DNA of 64,000 nt, from contig NZ_JAWDIC010000001.1 in NCBI RefSeq assembly GCF_032464895.1, forward strand, positions 1,798,001 to 1,862,000, read 5' to 3'. This stretch comes from Phycicoccus sp. M110.8. Lineage in GTDB: Bacteria > Actinomycetota > Actinomycetes > Actinomycetales > Dermatophilaceae. The translations under genes were made by a program, and so were the position numbers. Numbering within the stretch: the stretch's first letter is position 1; every line of letters starts with the position of its first letter. The notes beneath the pieces are model-generated. The model did not search any database, was not told the DNA's origin, and saw only the letters and a list, made by a program, of their open reading frames with translations. This document shows, one piece after another, positions 27,408 to 34,738 of this stretch.

Positions 27408-28133
27408 TCAGCCGGGCAGCTCGACCTCGACCCGCAGCGCCGCGTGGTCGGACGCCACCGATGGGAGCACCTGCGCCGCCACCGGCCGCACGCCCCCACC
27501 GCACCACACGTAGTCGATCCGCCGGGGCGGCTCGTCGTTCTCCCAGGTGTGCCCGGGACCCTCGCCGACCTCCGCCCAGGCGTCGACCAGCCGCTCCGCC
27601 AGCACGCGGTGGGTCGGGGACCCGGGCTCGGTGTTGAGGTCGCCGAGCAGCACCGTCGGCCGGTCGTCGAGGGTGTCGACCACCACCCGCGCCTGCTCCA
27701 CCCGCTCGTCCTCGCGGTCCCACTGCAGGTGCGTGCCGAGCACCCGCAGGTCCCGGCCGTCCGCGTGGACCGTGGCGTCGAGCAGCCCACGCTGCTCGCT
27801 CCCCTCGAAGCACGGCAGCAGGGTGGTCGACGCCCCCTCCAGGGGCAGCGTGCTCAGCAGGGCGGTGCCGTACTGACCCCGCGGCTCCCCCGGGCGCTCC
27901 GGCTCCCGCTCCACGCACACGGCATACGCCACGTGCATCCCGAGCCGGTCGGCGAGCAGGCCGGCCTGGTCCTCGTAGCGGCTCTGGGCGCGCAGGTGCC
28001 GGTCCACCTCCTGCAGCGCCACGACCTGGGCTCCGCTCGCCTCGACGACGTCGGCGATGCGCGCCAGGTCGAGCACGCCGTCGAGACCGATGCCGCTGTG
28101 GATGTTGTAGGTCAGCAGGACGAGGCGCGTCAC
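27408..28133 (-). CDS. Endonuclease/exonuclease/phosphatase-family protein
   Basis: A 241-residue EEP-fold metal-dependent hydrolase: LLTYNIHSG at the start (Asn ligand), VVALQEVD (Glu, about 36-43), LGTHLQWDRED (His, about 133-143), VLLGDLNTEPGS (Asp/Asn, about 158-169) and the terminal SDHAAL (about 227-232). It could act on nucleic acid, sphingomyelin-like lipids or inositol phosphates; there is no signal peptide. Its GTG overlaps the soxR stop by four bases, so it is translationally coupled to that regulator, which suggests an oxidative or redox-drug stress role. Confidence 0.85.
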   Translation of the reverse strand: MTRLVLLTYNIHSGIGLDGVLDLARIADVVEASGAQVVALQEVDRHLRAQSRYEDQAGLLADRLGMHVAYAVCVEREPERPGEPRGQYGTALLSTLPLEGASTTLLPCFEGSEQRGLLDATVHADGRDLRVLGTHLQWDREDERVEQARVVVDTLDDRPTVLLGDLNTEPGSPTHRVLAERLVDAWAEVGEGPGHTWENDEPPRRIDYVWCGGGVRPVAAQVLPSVASDHAALRVEVELPG

Positions 28134-28606
28134 GGCGCCACCCTCGGCGGGCGGCGCAGGAGCCGGGGCAGGTATGCCGCGCCCGGCGCCTCCTCGGAGC
28201 CGGCCGCCTCGTCGAAGGTGTTGGAGATGGAGCACTGCTTGAGCGACAGGCAGCCGCAGCCGATGCAGGAGTCGAGCTTGTCCCGCAGCGCCTCGAGGGC
28301 CGCGACCTGTTCGTCGAGTCGGCCGCGCCAGTGCGCGGAGATGCGGTGCCAGTCCGACTTGGTGGGGGTGCGTCCCGCGGGCAGGCCGTCGAGCTGCTCG
28401 CGGATCTCCTCCAGCGACAGGCCCACGTTCCCCGCGGCGCGGATGAAGGCGAGGCGGCGCAGGACGCTGCGTTCGTACCGGCGCTGGCCGCCGGGGGTGC
28501 GCCCGGCCCGGATCAGGCCCTCCTTCTCGTAGAAGCGCAGGGCCGACGGCGCGAAGCCGCTGCGTGCGGCGACCTGCGAGACCGTGAGCACGTCGTGGGT
28601 GTCCAC
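28130..28606 (-). CDS. soxR: Redox-sensitive MerR-family regulator SoxR
   Basis: A 158-residue MerR-type regulator with the SoxR iron-sulfur signature C-x2-C-x-C-x5-C at Cys114, 117, 119 and 125 (CIGCGCLSLKQC). The N-terminal helix-turn-helix is LTVSQVAARSGFAPSALRFY (about 7-26), followed by RRYERSVLRRLAFI. The [2Fe-2S] cluster senses redox-active compounds or oxidants. GTG 28606 follows GGGAGG with seven bases. The stop overlaps the endonuclease-phosphatase gene, and an MMPL transporter and hemerythrin follow in the same direction, a plausible redox-drug response unit. Confidence 0.9.
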   Translation of the reverse strand: MDTHDVLTVSQVAARSGFAPSALRFYEKEGLIRAGRTPGGQRRYERSVLRRLAFIRAAGNVGLSLEEIREQLDGLPAGRTPTKSDWHRISAHWRGRLDEQVAALEALRDKLDSCIGCGCLSLKQCSISNTFDEAAGSEEAPGAAYLPRLLRRPPRVAP

Positions 28607-28635
28607 CGGTCGACCTCCCGGGCTGGGTGTCAGTA

Positions 28636-28652
28636 CTTCGAGTCCACTTCAA
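28636..28652 (-). promoter_or_regulatory. Possible SoxR box upstream of soxR
   Basis: Read on the minus strand, TTGAAGTGGACTCGAAG contains AAGTGGACTC, one base off the AAGTnnACTT core of known SoxR boxes, within an imperfect palindrome. It lies about 30 bases before the soxR start, the position expected for autoregulation. The match is partial. Confidence 0.35.
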
Positions 28653-28715
28653 CTCTAGCGGCCGCAGCCGCTGCCGCGCGTGACAAGTGGGCGCGCGAGC
28701 GGGCCGCCACGCGCC

Positions 28716-28721
28716 TAGGGT
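28716..28721 (+). promoter_or_regulatory. -10-like hexamer TAGGGT (leaderless), DinB gene
   Basis: TAGGGT ends six bases before the ATG at 28728, with no ribosome-binding site between. Confidence 0.5.
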
Positions 28722-28727
28722 CGGGTC

Positions 28728-29237
28728 ATGGAGCTCGGCGAGGTGCTGGTGGACGCGTTCGAACGGATCCGCGACGGGGTGCACGACGCGGTCGAGGGCC
28801 TGGACCCCGACCAGCTCGCGACCCGCCCCACCCCGCACGCGAACTCCATCGCGTGGCTCGTCTGGCACCTCGCCCGGGTGCAGGACGACCACGTGGCCGA
28901 CGTCGCGGGCCTCGAGCAGGTCTGGACGGCCCAGGACTGGCACGGCCGGTTCGGCCTCCCGTTCGGGCCCGAGGTGACCGGCTACGGACAGTCGTCCGAC
29001 GACGTGGCGAAGGTGTCCGGGCTCACCGCCGAGCAGCTGACGGGGTACCTCGACGCCGTCCACGAGCAGACGGTCGGGTACGTCGCCACCCTGACGCCCG
29101 ACGACCTCTCGCGCGTCGTCGACGAGCGCTGGGACCCGCCGGTCACCCTCGGCGTGCGGCTTGTCAGCGTCGTCAACGACGACCAGCAGCACGTCGGGCA
29201 GGCGGCCTTCGTCCGCGGCCTGCTCGAGGACGCCTGA
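28728..29237 (+). CDS. DinB/DUF664-family protein (mycothiol-transferase type)
   Basis: A 169-residue four-helix DinB-fold protein of the DUF664 subgroup: HANSIAWLVWHLARVQDDHV (about 39-58) gives the first metal histidine region, and SVVNDDQQHVGQAAFVRGLL (about 145-164) the C-terminal His pair. In actinobacteria such proteins are often mycothiol-dependent S-transferases or related metal enzymes. The substrate is unknown. It is divergent from soxR with 121 bases between starts. Confidence 0.75.
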   Translation: MELGEVLVDAFERIRDGVHDAVEGLDPDQLATRPTPHANSIAWLVWHLARVQDDHVADVAGLEQVWTAQDWHGRFGLPFGPEVTGYGQSSDDVAKVSGLTAEQLTGYLDAVHEQTVGYVATLTPDDLSRVVDERWDPPVTLGVRLVSVVNDDQQHVGQAAFVRGLLEDA

Positions 29238-29289
29238 CCCACCCGCCACCTGCGCCGTCGCCGGCCACTGCGGGGGCGCCTCGGCGCGC

Positions 29290-30066
29290 TCAGCGGTAGC
29301 GTCGCGCCACCTCCAGGGCGCGTTTGGCGTAGTCCCCGCCGAACAGGACGGCGTGCACGAGCAGCGGGTGCAGCTGGTGCAGCCCCACCCGGCGCGGCCA
29401 CTCCGAGTCCAGCCGGTGCTGCTCGAGGTAGCCCCCGATGACGAAGTCCCAGTGCGGGCAGCCGAACAGCGCGAGCATCGCCAGGTCGGTCTCCCGGTGG
29501 CCGCCGTGCGCCGCGGGGTCGATGAGCACCGCGCCCGCCGGGGTCCACAGCACGTTGCCCGACCACAGGTCGCCGTGCAGCCGAGCGGGCGTGCTGCCGT
29601 CGTCGAACTCGCCGCCCGCGACCCTGCGGGCGACGGCCTCGAACACCGCTGTATCGGATCTGCGGTAGAGACCCCTATCGACCGCCATCGCCACCACCGG
29701 GAGGATCCGCTGCGCCGCGTAGAACTCCCCCCAGGTGTCGACCGGCCGGAGCGGGAGCGGCAGCAGCTCGGAGACCGGGCCGAGGTAGCCGTCGCCCTCC
29801 CAGCCCTCCGGTGCTGCCCCGAAGGCCGGTGCCCCGGCGTCGTGGGTGCGGGCCAGGCCCGCACCGAGGGCCTCGGCCGAGGCCGGGTCGGGGTTGGCGA
29901 ACACCAGTCGCCGCAGGTCGAGGTGGTCCTCTGCCTCGTCCAGCACCTCGGCCACGGGGGCGCCGCCCGGCGCTGCGCCCAGCCACGCGAGCCCGGCCGC
30001 CTCCCAGCGGAAGTAGCCGGCCGGGGCGGTCGCACTTCCCTTGCGGAAGACCTCCTCGGAGCTCAT
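29290..30066 (-). CDS. Fructosamine kinase-family protein
   Basis: A 258-residue kinase of the fructosamine/ketosamine-3-kinase family. The catalytic loop is LHGDLWSGNVLW (about 163-174) and the metal loop VLIDPAAHGGHRETDLAML (about 181-199), both characteristic. The enzyme should phosphorylate sugar adducts on amines so they decay, that is, protein or amino-acid deglycation. ATG 30066 is the earliest fitting start with only a weak ribosome site. Within the gene, 29650-29690 has an unusual run of rare codons. It may be co-transcribed with the PfkB kinase upstream, 70 bases away. Confidence 0.85.
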   Translation of the reverse strand: MSSEEVFRKGSATAPAGYFRWEAAGLAWLGAAPGGAPVAEVLDEAEDHLDLRRLVFANPDPASAEALGAGLARTHDAGAPAFGAAPEGWEGDGYLGPVSELLPLPLRPVDTWGEFYAAQRILPVVAMAVDRGLYRRSDTAVFEAVARRVAGGEFDDGSTPARLHGDLWSGNVLWTPAGAVLIDPAAHGGHRETDLAMLALFGCPHWDFVIGGYLEQHRLDSEWPRRVGLHQLHPLLVHAVLFGGDYAKRALEVARRYR

Positions 30067-30136
30067 CGCCTGCCCACCGGGGGCCGTCGTCCACTCCCCG
30101 GGGCTCGTCGGGCGCACTCCGGGGCTCGTCGGGCGC

Positions 30137-31021
30137 TCATCCGGCGTCCACGAGCCGGTCCACCTGCTGCGGCGTGAGGTGGGGGTCCGCGAGGTGGGGT
30201 GAGGCCACGCACCCCGCCGCGACCACCGCACCGGCCTCGAGCGAGCGGCGCCAGTCCCAGCCCCGGCTGTGCCCGTACATGACCCCCGCGCAGAACGCGT
30301 CCCCGGCGCCGTTCGGGTCGACCGCCTCGACCGGCCGGGCCGGGACGTGCACGGGGTCGCCCGCCCCCACGAACGCCGTCGCGCCACGGCTGCCGTGCGT
30401 GACGACGACCAGCTCGCGGGTGGGCGCGAGCATCGCCGCGAGCCCGAGCGCGTCCGGGTGCCCCGCGTCGGACATGAAGAGGTATGCCGCGGCGTCGACG
30501 AACTCCTGGTGGTGGGCCGAGACGCCGTCCCAGTCGTGCACGTCGACCCAGGCCGGCATCCCGCGCGCGGCCAGGGCGGGCAGCGCCCGACGGGCGTAGT
30601 TGGACAGGTTGACCCACGCGTAGTCGGCCCCGTCGAGGAAGTCGCCCAGGTCCTCGGTCGTCACCGGCGGGTCCGTGCTGCTGTCGTTGACGTACACGCT
30701 GGTGCGGCGCCCCTGCGGGTCCATGAGGTTGACGTGGCGCTCGGTCCCCTGCGGGTCGGGGACCCGGTGCACCCGGACCCCCGCGGCCTCCAGGATGTCG
30801 ACGGCCAGGTCGCCCTCGTCGTCCTCCCCGACCAGAGCGTGCAGCCGGGTGTCGAAGCCGAGCCGCGCGAGGTTGAGCGACTTGCCCGACCCGGTGGCAC
30901 CGATGCCCGTCCGCGACGCCGTGGCGAACAGGGTCTCGGTGCGGCCGCTGGGCAGTCGCGGCACGTCGATGACGTGGTTCCAGCTGACGCCGCCGACGAC
31001 GGCGGCCACGCGTGCGCTCAC
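30137..31021 (-). CDS. PfkB-family carbohydrate kinase
   Basis: A 294-residue ribokinase-fold kinase. GGVSWNHVIDVPRLP at the start, GIGATGSGKSLNLARLG (about 35-51, the glycine-rich substrate signature) and DPNGAGDAFCAGVMYGHSRG (about 245-264, catalytic base Asp and anion hole) are the two PfkB signatures. The sugar is not identifiable from sequence. GTG 31021 sits six bases after a -10-like CAGGAT on the minus strand. It lies upstream of the fructosamine kinase. Confidence 0.85.
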   Translation of the reverse strand: MSARVAAVVGGVSWNHVIDVPRLPSGRTETLFATASRTGIGATGSGKSLNLARLGFDTRLHALVGEDDEGDLAVDILEAAGVRVHRVPDPQGTERHVNLMDPQGRRTSVYVNDSSTDPPVTTEDLGDFLDGADYAWVNLSNYARRALPALAARGMPAWVDVHDWDGVSAHHQEFVDAAAYLFMSDAGHPDALGLAAMLAPTRELVVVTHGSRGATAFVGAGDPVHVPARPVEAVDPNGAGDAFCAGVMYGHSRGWDWRRSLEAGAVVAAGCVASPHLADPHLTPQQVDRLVDAG

Positions 31022-31147
31022 CGGTCCATCCTGCCCCGGCCCGGGTTGGGTGCGCGATGTCTCGCAGGCCCCGGTTCGTCCGGTTCCGCCGGGTTCGGGT
31101 CGGGTCCGGCCCCGCGGAACGGGGCGTTCCCGCTGGTGGAGCCGGTA

Positions 31148-31153
31148 TACCGT
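31148..31153 (+). promoter_or_regulatory. -10-like hexamer (TACCGT in GTATACCGT), GAF-ANTAR gene
   Basis: TACCGT ends seven bases before the GTG at 31161; the overlapping TATACC is an alternative hexamer. No ribosome site follows. Confidence 0.4.
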
Positions 31154-31160
31154 TCTCCCT

Positions 31161-31892
31161 GTGGACACGGAGACGACGCAGGGCCTGGACGCGGCCCAGC
31201 GGCTGATGGACGACCTGGCCGGCTCGCTGGACGGGCTCGACGACCTCACGCCGTACCTCGAGCGCCTGGTGCAGTCGGTCAACCGCACCATCGACGGCTG
31301 CGACGCCGTGGGCGTCACCGTGGTCATGGAGGACCGGCCGCGCACCGCGGCATACACCACCGCCGGCACGCTCGAGATCGACGCCGTCCAGTACGCCGTG
31401 GGCGACGGACCGTGCCTCGACGCCTTCCGCAACGGCCGCGAGAACCTCGTCGACCTCACCGGCGGCGAGATGCGCTGGCCGGCCTTCATCGCGGGGTGCG
31501 ACCCGGGTGAGGTGCAGACCCTCCTCGCCGTGCCGCTGACGTCGGCCGGACGGCGCTTCGGGGCGCTCAACCTCTACGCCCACGAGCGCAACGCCTTCGA
31601 CGCCATCGAGATCGCCGTGGTGCGCATCGCCGCAGGTCGGGCGGCCGAGGCCATCGCGGCCGCGGTCGAGCTCGCGGGTGCCCGCGCCGTCGCCGCGCAG
31701 ATGGAGCAGGCGATGGCCAGCCGGGCCGTCATCGAGCAGGCCAAGGGAGTCCTCATGGGGCGCCACGGCATCGACGAGGTGGTGGCCTTCGAGATGCTCC
31801 GCAAGCAGTCCCAGGAGCAGAACCTCAAGCTCCGGGTGCTCGCCGCCCAGGTGGTGTCAGAGGTCACTTCTTCCCGTTCCGAGGCGATGTGA
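31161..31892 (+). CDS. GAF-ANTAR RNA-binding antiterminator regulator
   Basis: A 243-residue protein. The GAF sensor domain spans about residues 35-165 (DAVGVTVVMED, YAVGDGPCLDAFRNGR, TLLAVPLTSAGRRFGALNLY). The C-terminal ANTAR domain at about 178-235 contains QMEQAMASRAVIEQAKGVLM and MLRKQSQEQNLKLRVLA. ANTAR proteins bind paired small RNA hairpins and prevent transcription termination in leader regions. A strong terminator and a gene (31977) follow directly, so this regulator may act on its own downstream neighbour. GTG 31161 has an upstream -10-like element but no Shine-Dalgarno. Confidence 0.85.
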   Translation: MDTETTQGLDAAQRLMDDLAGSLDGLDDLTPYLERLVQSVNRTIDGCDAVGVTVVMEDRPRTAAYTTAGTLEIDAVQYAVGDGPCLDAFRNGRENLVDLTGGEMRWPAFIAGCDPGEVQTLLAVPLTSAGRRFGALNLYAHERNAFDAIEIAVVRIAAGRAAEAIAAAVELAGARAVAAQMEQAMASRAVIEQAKGVLMGRHGIDEVVAFEMLRKQSQEQNLKLRVLAAQVVSEVTSSRSEAM

Positions 31893-31913
31893 GCTAGTCT
31901 GGGGACTCACCTG

Positions 31914-31956
31914 AAGCAACCGGGTCCGGCCACGACGGCCGACCGGTTGCTTTTTT
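31914..31956 (+). terminator. Intrinsic terminator with T6 tract, just upstream of the next start
   Basis: A 10-bp perfect outer stem, AAGCAACCGG (31914-31923) and CCGGTTGCTT (31943-31952), encloses an inner CGGCC/GGCCG stem and is followed by TTTTTT (31951-31956). It lies 22 bases after the ANTAR-gene stop, and the next Shine-Dalgarno (GAGGAGG) begins eight bases after the T tract. GGTTGC is repeated at 31945 and 31969, so the left arm has an alternative partner overlapping the ribosome site. Confidence 0.85.
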
Positions 31957-31976
31957 GTTGCCCGAGGAGGTTGCGC

Positions 31977-32687
31977 ATGAGTGGAGGGATCCGTGGCTGC
32001 TGCTACGGCTCGCCGGAGCACGGCGAGCGTCCGACCCCGTCGCGCCTCGACGCCTGGTGCGTGCACCGGCAGCGGCGCGCGCACGTCCGTGGGCTCGCCG
32101 ACACCGGCGTCCTGCGCGGAGGTGGGGCACCGAGCGACCACCTGAACCGGTTCCACACCCCGGACGTCCCCGGCTTCGTCGAGGACGGGTCGACCCTGCT
32201 CGTCTACGTCGTCGACCTCTACGACCCGTCGGCCTACGAGTACCTGCCGTCGGTGAGTGCCGTCCTGCGCGGAGCAGCCTGCCGCCGGGTCGACGTCGAG
32301 ATCGTGCAGACCGGCCGGTATGCCGCGCCCGCCGTGGCCGCGGGGGTCATCGCCCTGCTCGCCTCGGAGGAGGCGGGGGTGTCCACGGTGATCGAGGCGG
32401 TGCAGCGCGACTTCTTCGTCGGCGGTCACACCCTCGATGAGCCCGGCGTCCTCGCCCGCGTGGCGAACGACCTCGAGCTCGACGCGCCCGCCATCGAGCT
32501 GTTCGCCGGTGGCGCCCGCGCCGCCCAGCTCGCGGCCGACGACATCATGCTGGCCAAGGACCTCGACCGGGGCGGTGGCCCCCTCCTGCTCGCGAGCCGC
32601 GGCACCCGCGTGTTCGAGTTCGACGGGCTGGGTGCGACCGGGGACCGCCTCGTCGACCAGTTCAACAGCGTGCTCGACCGTCCCTGA
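31977..32687 (+). CDS. DsbA-like thioredoxin-fold protein
   Basis: A 236-residue protein whose second half fits the DsbA/FrnE-type thioredoxin-insertion fold: a central strand LLVYVVDLYDPSAYEYLPSV (about 74-93), a helical region with LARVANDLELDAPAIELF, then the conserved end RAAQLAADDIMLAKDLDRGG and GTRVFEF. The CxxC motif expected after the first strand is not visible (SAYEY lies there), so it may not be a disulfide oxidase. ATG 31977 has GAGGAGG at good distance. It sits immediately behind a terminator that follows the ANTAR gene. Confidence 0.5.
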   Translation: MSGGIRGCCYGSPEHGERPTPSRLDAWCVHRQRRAHVRGLADTGVLRGGGAPSDHLNRFHTPDVPGFVEDGSTLLVYVVDLYDPSAYEYLPSVSAVLRGAACRRVDVEIVQTGRYAAPAVAAGVIALLASEEAGVSTVIEAVQRDFFVGGHTLDEPGVLARVANDLELDAPAIELFAGGARAAQLAADDIMLAKDLDRGGGPLLLASRGTRVFEFDGLGATGDRLVDQFNSVLDRP

Positions 32688-32767
32688 GACCTTCCGACCC
32701 GGCGCCGGGGCCCGGGCGCCGGACCACGCGTCCCTCAGGGGCGGGCGCGGGGTCCGGCGCGAGCCCG

Positions 32768-32773
32768 TAGGGT
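32768..32773 (+). promoter_or_regulatory. -10-like hexamer TAGGGT (leaderless), APP1 gene
   Basis: TAGGGT ends six bases before the ATG at 32780. The sequence TAGGGTCGTGCCATG closely resembles those at 6672 and 28716. Confidence 0.5.
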
Positions 32774-32779
32774 CGTGCC

Positions 32780-33862
32780 ATGGCTCGACCGCACGCCGCC
32801 GCCATCGTCGAGGACGCCTGGCACCGCCGGGTCGACGCCGTGCTCCGCGGCCGGGGCTGGCAGACGCGGATCGTCGCGCACACCGGCTACGGCAGCGAGG
32901 AGTGGGCGCGGGTGCTCGGGCGGGTGCTGCTCACGCGGCGCAACGCCTCCGGCCAGCGTGAGGACGTCGGCGCCTCTTCGGCGCAGCTGCGCTCGGCGGA
33001 GGAGGAGCGGCGGGGGTGGCGCGCCTTCATCACCGCCCCCGCCATGAACGTCCCCGTCACGATCGTCCTCGGCAGCAAGCGGATCCACACGCGGACGGAT
33101 CGCAGCGGCTACATCGACGTCAAGGTCAAGGACCACGGGCTGCCGCCCGGGTGGGCCGAGGCGACCATCACCTCGGTCGACGCCGAGACCGTGCAGGCGG
33201 CCGTCATGCTGGTCGGCCGCGACCAACGGCTCGGCCTGATCAGCGACATCGACGACACGGTCATCTCGACCTCGCTGCCGCGGCCGATGATCGCGGCCTG
33301 GAACACCTTCGTGAAGAGCGAGAACGCGCGCCACGTCGTGCCGGGCATGGCGACGATGTACCGGGAGCTGCTGGCCGCCTCGCCGGGCGCCCCGATGGTC
33401 TACGTCTCGACGGGCGCCTGGAACACGGCGCCCACCCTGACCCGCTTCCTGCGCCGCCACGGCTACCCGGCCGGCCCGCTCCTGCTCACCGACTGGGGCC
33501 CGACCAACACGGGGTGGTTCCGCAGCGGACAGGACCACAAGCGGGCCTGCCTGCACCGCCTCGCGAACGAGTTCCCGCACATCCGCTGGGTCCTGGTCGG
33601 CGACGACGGCCAGCACGACCCGAAGATCTACGGCGACTTCGCCCGCCAGCGTCCCGACCGGGTGGAGGCCATCGCGATCCGCGAGCTGACGCCGTCGGAG
33701 CAGGTGCTGTCGCACGGCATACCGGTGTCGCTCGAGGAGCTCACCCCCTCGCGCGACCGGCACGAGAAGGACGTGCCCGTCTGCCGGGCCGGCGACGGGT
33801 ACGGACTGCTGCAGCTGCTGCGGGTCGCCCTGCGAACCCCGGCCGGTGACGGCGGCCTCTGA
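32780..33862 (+). CDS. APP1-like phosphatidate phosphatase domain protein
   Basis: A 360-residue protein. After a helical N-terminus and a beta-sandwich-like region (RAFITAPAMNVPVTIVLG, about 78-95) comes the APP1 catalytic domain with the HAD motif SDIDDTVISTSL (about 155-166), then PMVYVSTGAWNTAPTL (about 204-219), the lysine-bearing GQDHKRACLHRLANEFPHIR (about 252-271) and LVGDDGQHDPKIY (about 274-286). This family dephosphorylates phosphatidic acid in yeast; the bacterial substrate is probably a lipid phosphate. Its stop lies 12 bases before the Fpg/Nei start. Confidence 0.85.
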   Translation: MARPHAAAIVEDAWHRRVDAVLRGRGWQTRIVAHTGYGSEEWARVLGRVLLTRRNASGQREDVGASSAQLRSAEEERRGWRAFITAPAMNVPVTIVLGSKRIHTRTDRSGYIDVKVKDHGLPPGWAEATITSVDAETVQAAVMLVGRDQRLGLISDIDDTVISTSLPRPMIAAWNTFVKSENARHVVPGMATMYRELLAASPGAPMVYVSTGAWNTAPTLTRFLRRHGYPAGPLLLTDWGPTNTGWFRSGQDHKRACLHRLANEFPHIRWVLVGDDGQHDPKIYGDFARQRPDRVEAIAIRELTPSEQVLSHGIPVSLEELTPSRDRHEKDVPVCRAGDGYGLLQLLRVALRTPAGDGGL

Positions 33863-33868
33863 CAGACT
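33863..33868 (+). promoter_or_regulatory. -10-like hexamer CAGACT (leaderless), Fpg/Nei gene
   Basis: CAGACT starts at the base after the APP1 stop codon and ends six bases before the GTG at 33875. The nadE gene has the same element and spacing. Confidence 0.45.
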
Positions 33869-33874
33869 GGCGTC

Positions 33875-34735
33875 GTGCCGGAGCTGCCCGAGGTCCAGGC
33901 GCTCGTCGACTTCCTCGCCGAGCGGACTGCCGGGCTGGCCGTGACCGGGGTCGAGCTGGGGTCGTTCTCGGTGCTCAAGACGTTCGACCCACCGCCGCAG
34001 GCGCTCGCGGGCGTGCCGGTCGACTCGGTGTCGCGGCACGGCAAGTTCGTCGACCTCGACTGCGACGGCATCCACCTCGTCTTCCACCTCGCCCGGGCCG
34101 GCTGGCTGCGCTGGTCCGACGCGATCCCGAACACCGTCCTGCGGCCGGGCAAGTCGCCGATCGCGCTGCGCACCCGCTTCTCCGACGGCTCGGGCTTCGA
34201 CCTCACCGAGGCCGGCACCAAGAAGCGGCTCGCGGCGTACCTCGTGCGCGACCCCCACGACGTGCCCGGCATCGCGACGCTCGGGCCCGACCCGCTCGCC
34301 GACGACTTCACCCGCGAGGCGTTCGGCGCCCTGCTCGCCGGGCGGCGGGCCCAGGTCAAGGGGCTGCTGCGCGACCAGGGCTTCATCGCCGGCATCGGCA
34401 ACGCCTACTCCGACGAGATCCTGCACGTCGCCAAGATGTCGCCGTTCGCGATGGCGTCCAGCCTCGACGAGGCGGCCGTCGACCGGCTGTACGCCGCGCT
34501 GCGCGAGACGCTCGCCGGCGCCGTGGCCGCCGCCTCGGGCAAGCCGGCCGTCGAGCTCAAGGACGCCAAGCGGGCGGGGATGCGGGTGCACGGCCGCACG
34601 GGCGAGACCTGCCCCGTGTGCGGCGACACCGTGCGCGAGGTCTCCTTCGCGGACTCCTCGCTGCAGTACTGCGCCACCTGCCAGACCGGCGGCAAGCCGC
34701 TGGCCGACCGCCGCATGTCGCGCCTGCTCAAGTAG
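33875..34735 (+). CDS. Fpg/Nei-family DNA glycosylase
   Basis: A 286-residue formamidopyrimidine/endonuclease VIII-type glycosylase. The mature N-terminus PELPEVQ (Pro2, Glu3 as nucleophile and acid) is exact. The helix-two-turn-helix is seen in LLRDQGFIAGIGNAYSDEIL (about 169-188), and the C-terminal zinc finger is CPVCGDTVR...CATCQTGG (about 247-272). It removes oxidised bases and cuts the DNA at the lesion. GTG 33875 is the only start giving the obligatory PE end. Confidence 0.95.
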   Translation: MPELPEVQALVDFLAERTAGLAVTGVELGSFSVLKTFDPPPQALAGVPVDSVSRHGKFVDLDCDGIHLVFHLARAGWLRWSDAIPNTVLRPGKSPIALRTRFSDGSGFDLTEAGTKKRLAAYLVRDPHDVPGIATLGPDPLADDFTREAFGALLAGRRAQVKGLLRDQGFIAGIGNAYSDEILHVAKMSPFAMASSLDEAAVDRLYAALRETLAGAVAAASGKPAVELKDAKRAGMRVHGRTGETCPVCGDTVREVSFADSSLQYCATCQTGGKPLADRRMSRLLK

Positions 34736-34738
34736 CGC

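Noticed and set aside
31895-31912. A canonical ANTAR double hexaloop in the leader of the DsbA-like gene
   Set aside because: A short AGTC/GACT stem exists, but the loop does not show A at position 1 and G at position 4, so I did not list it as an ANTAR target.
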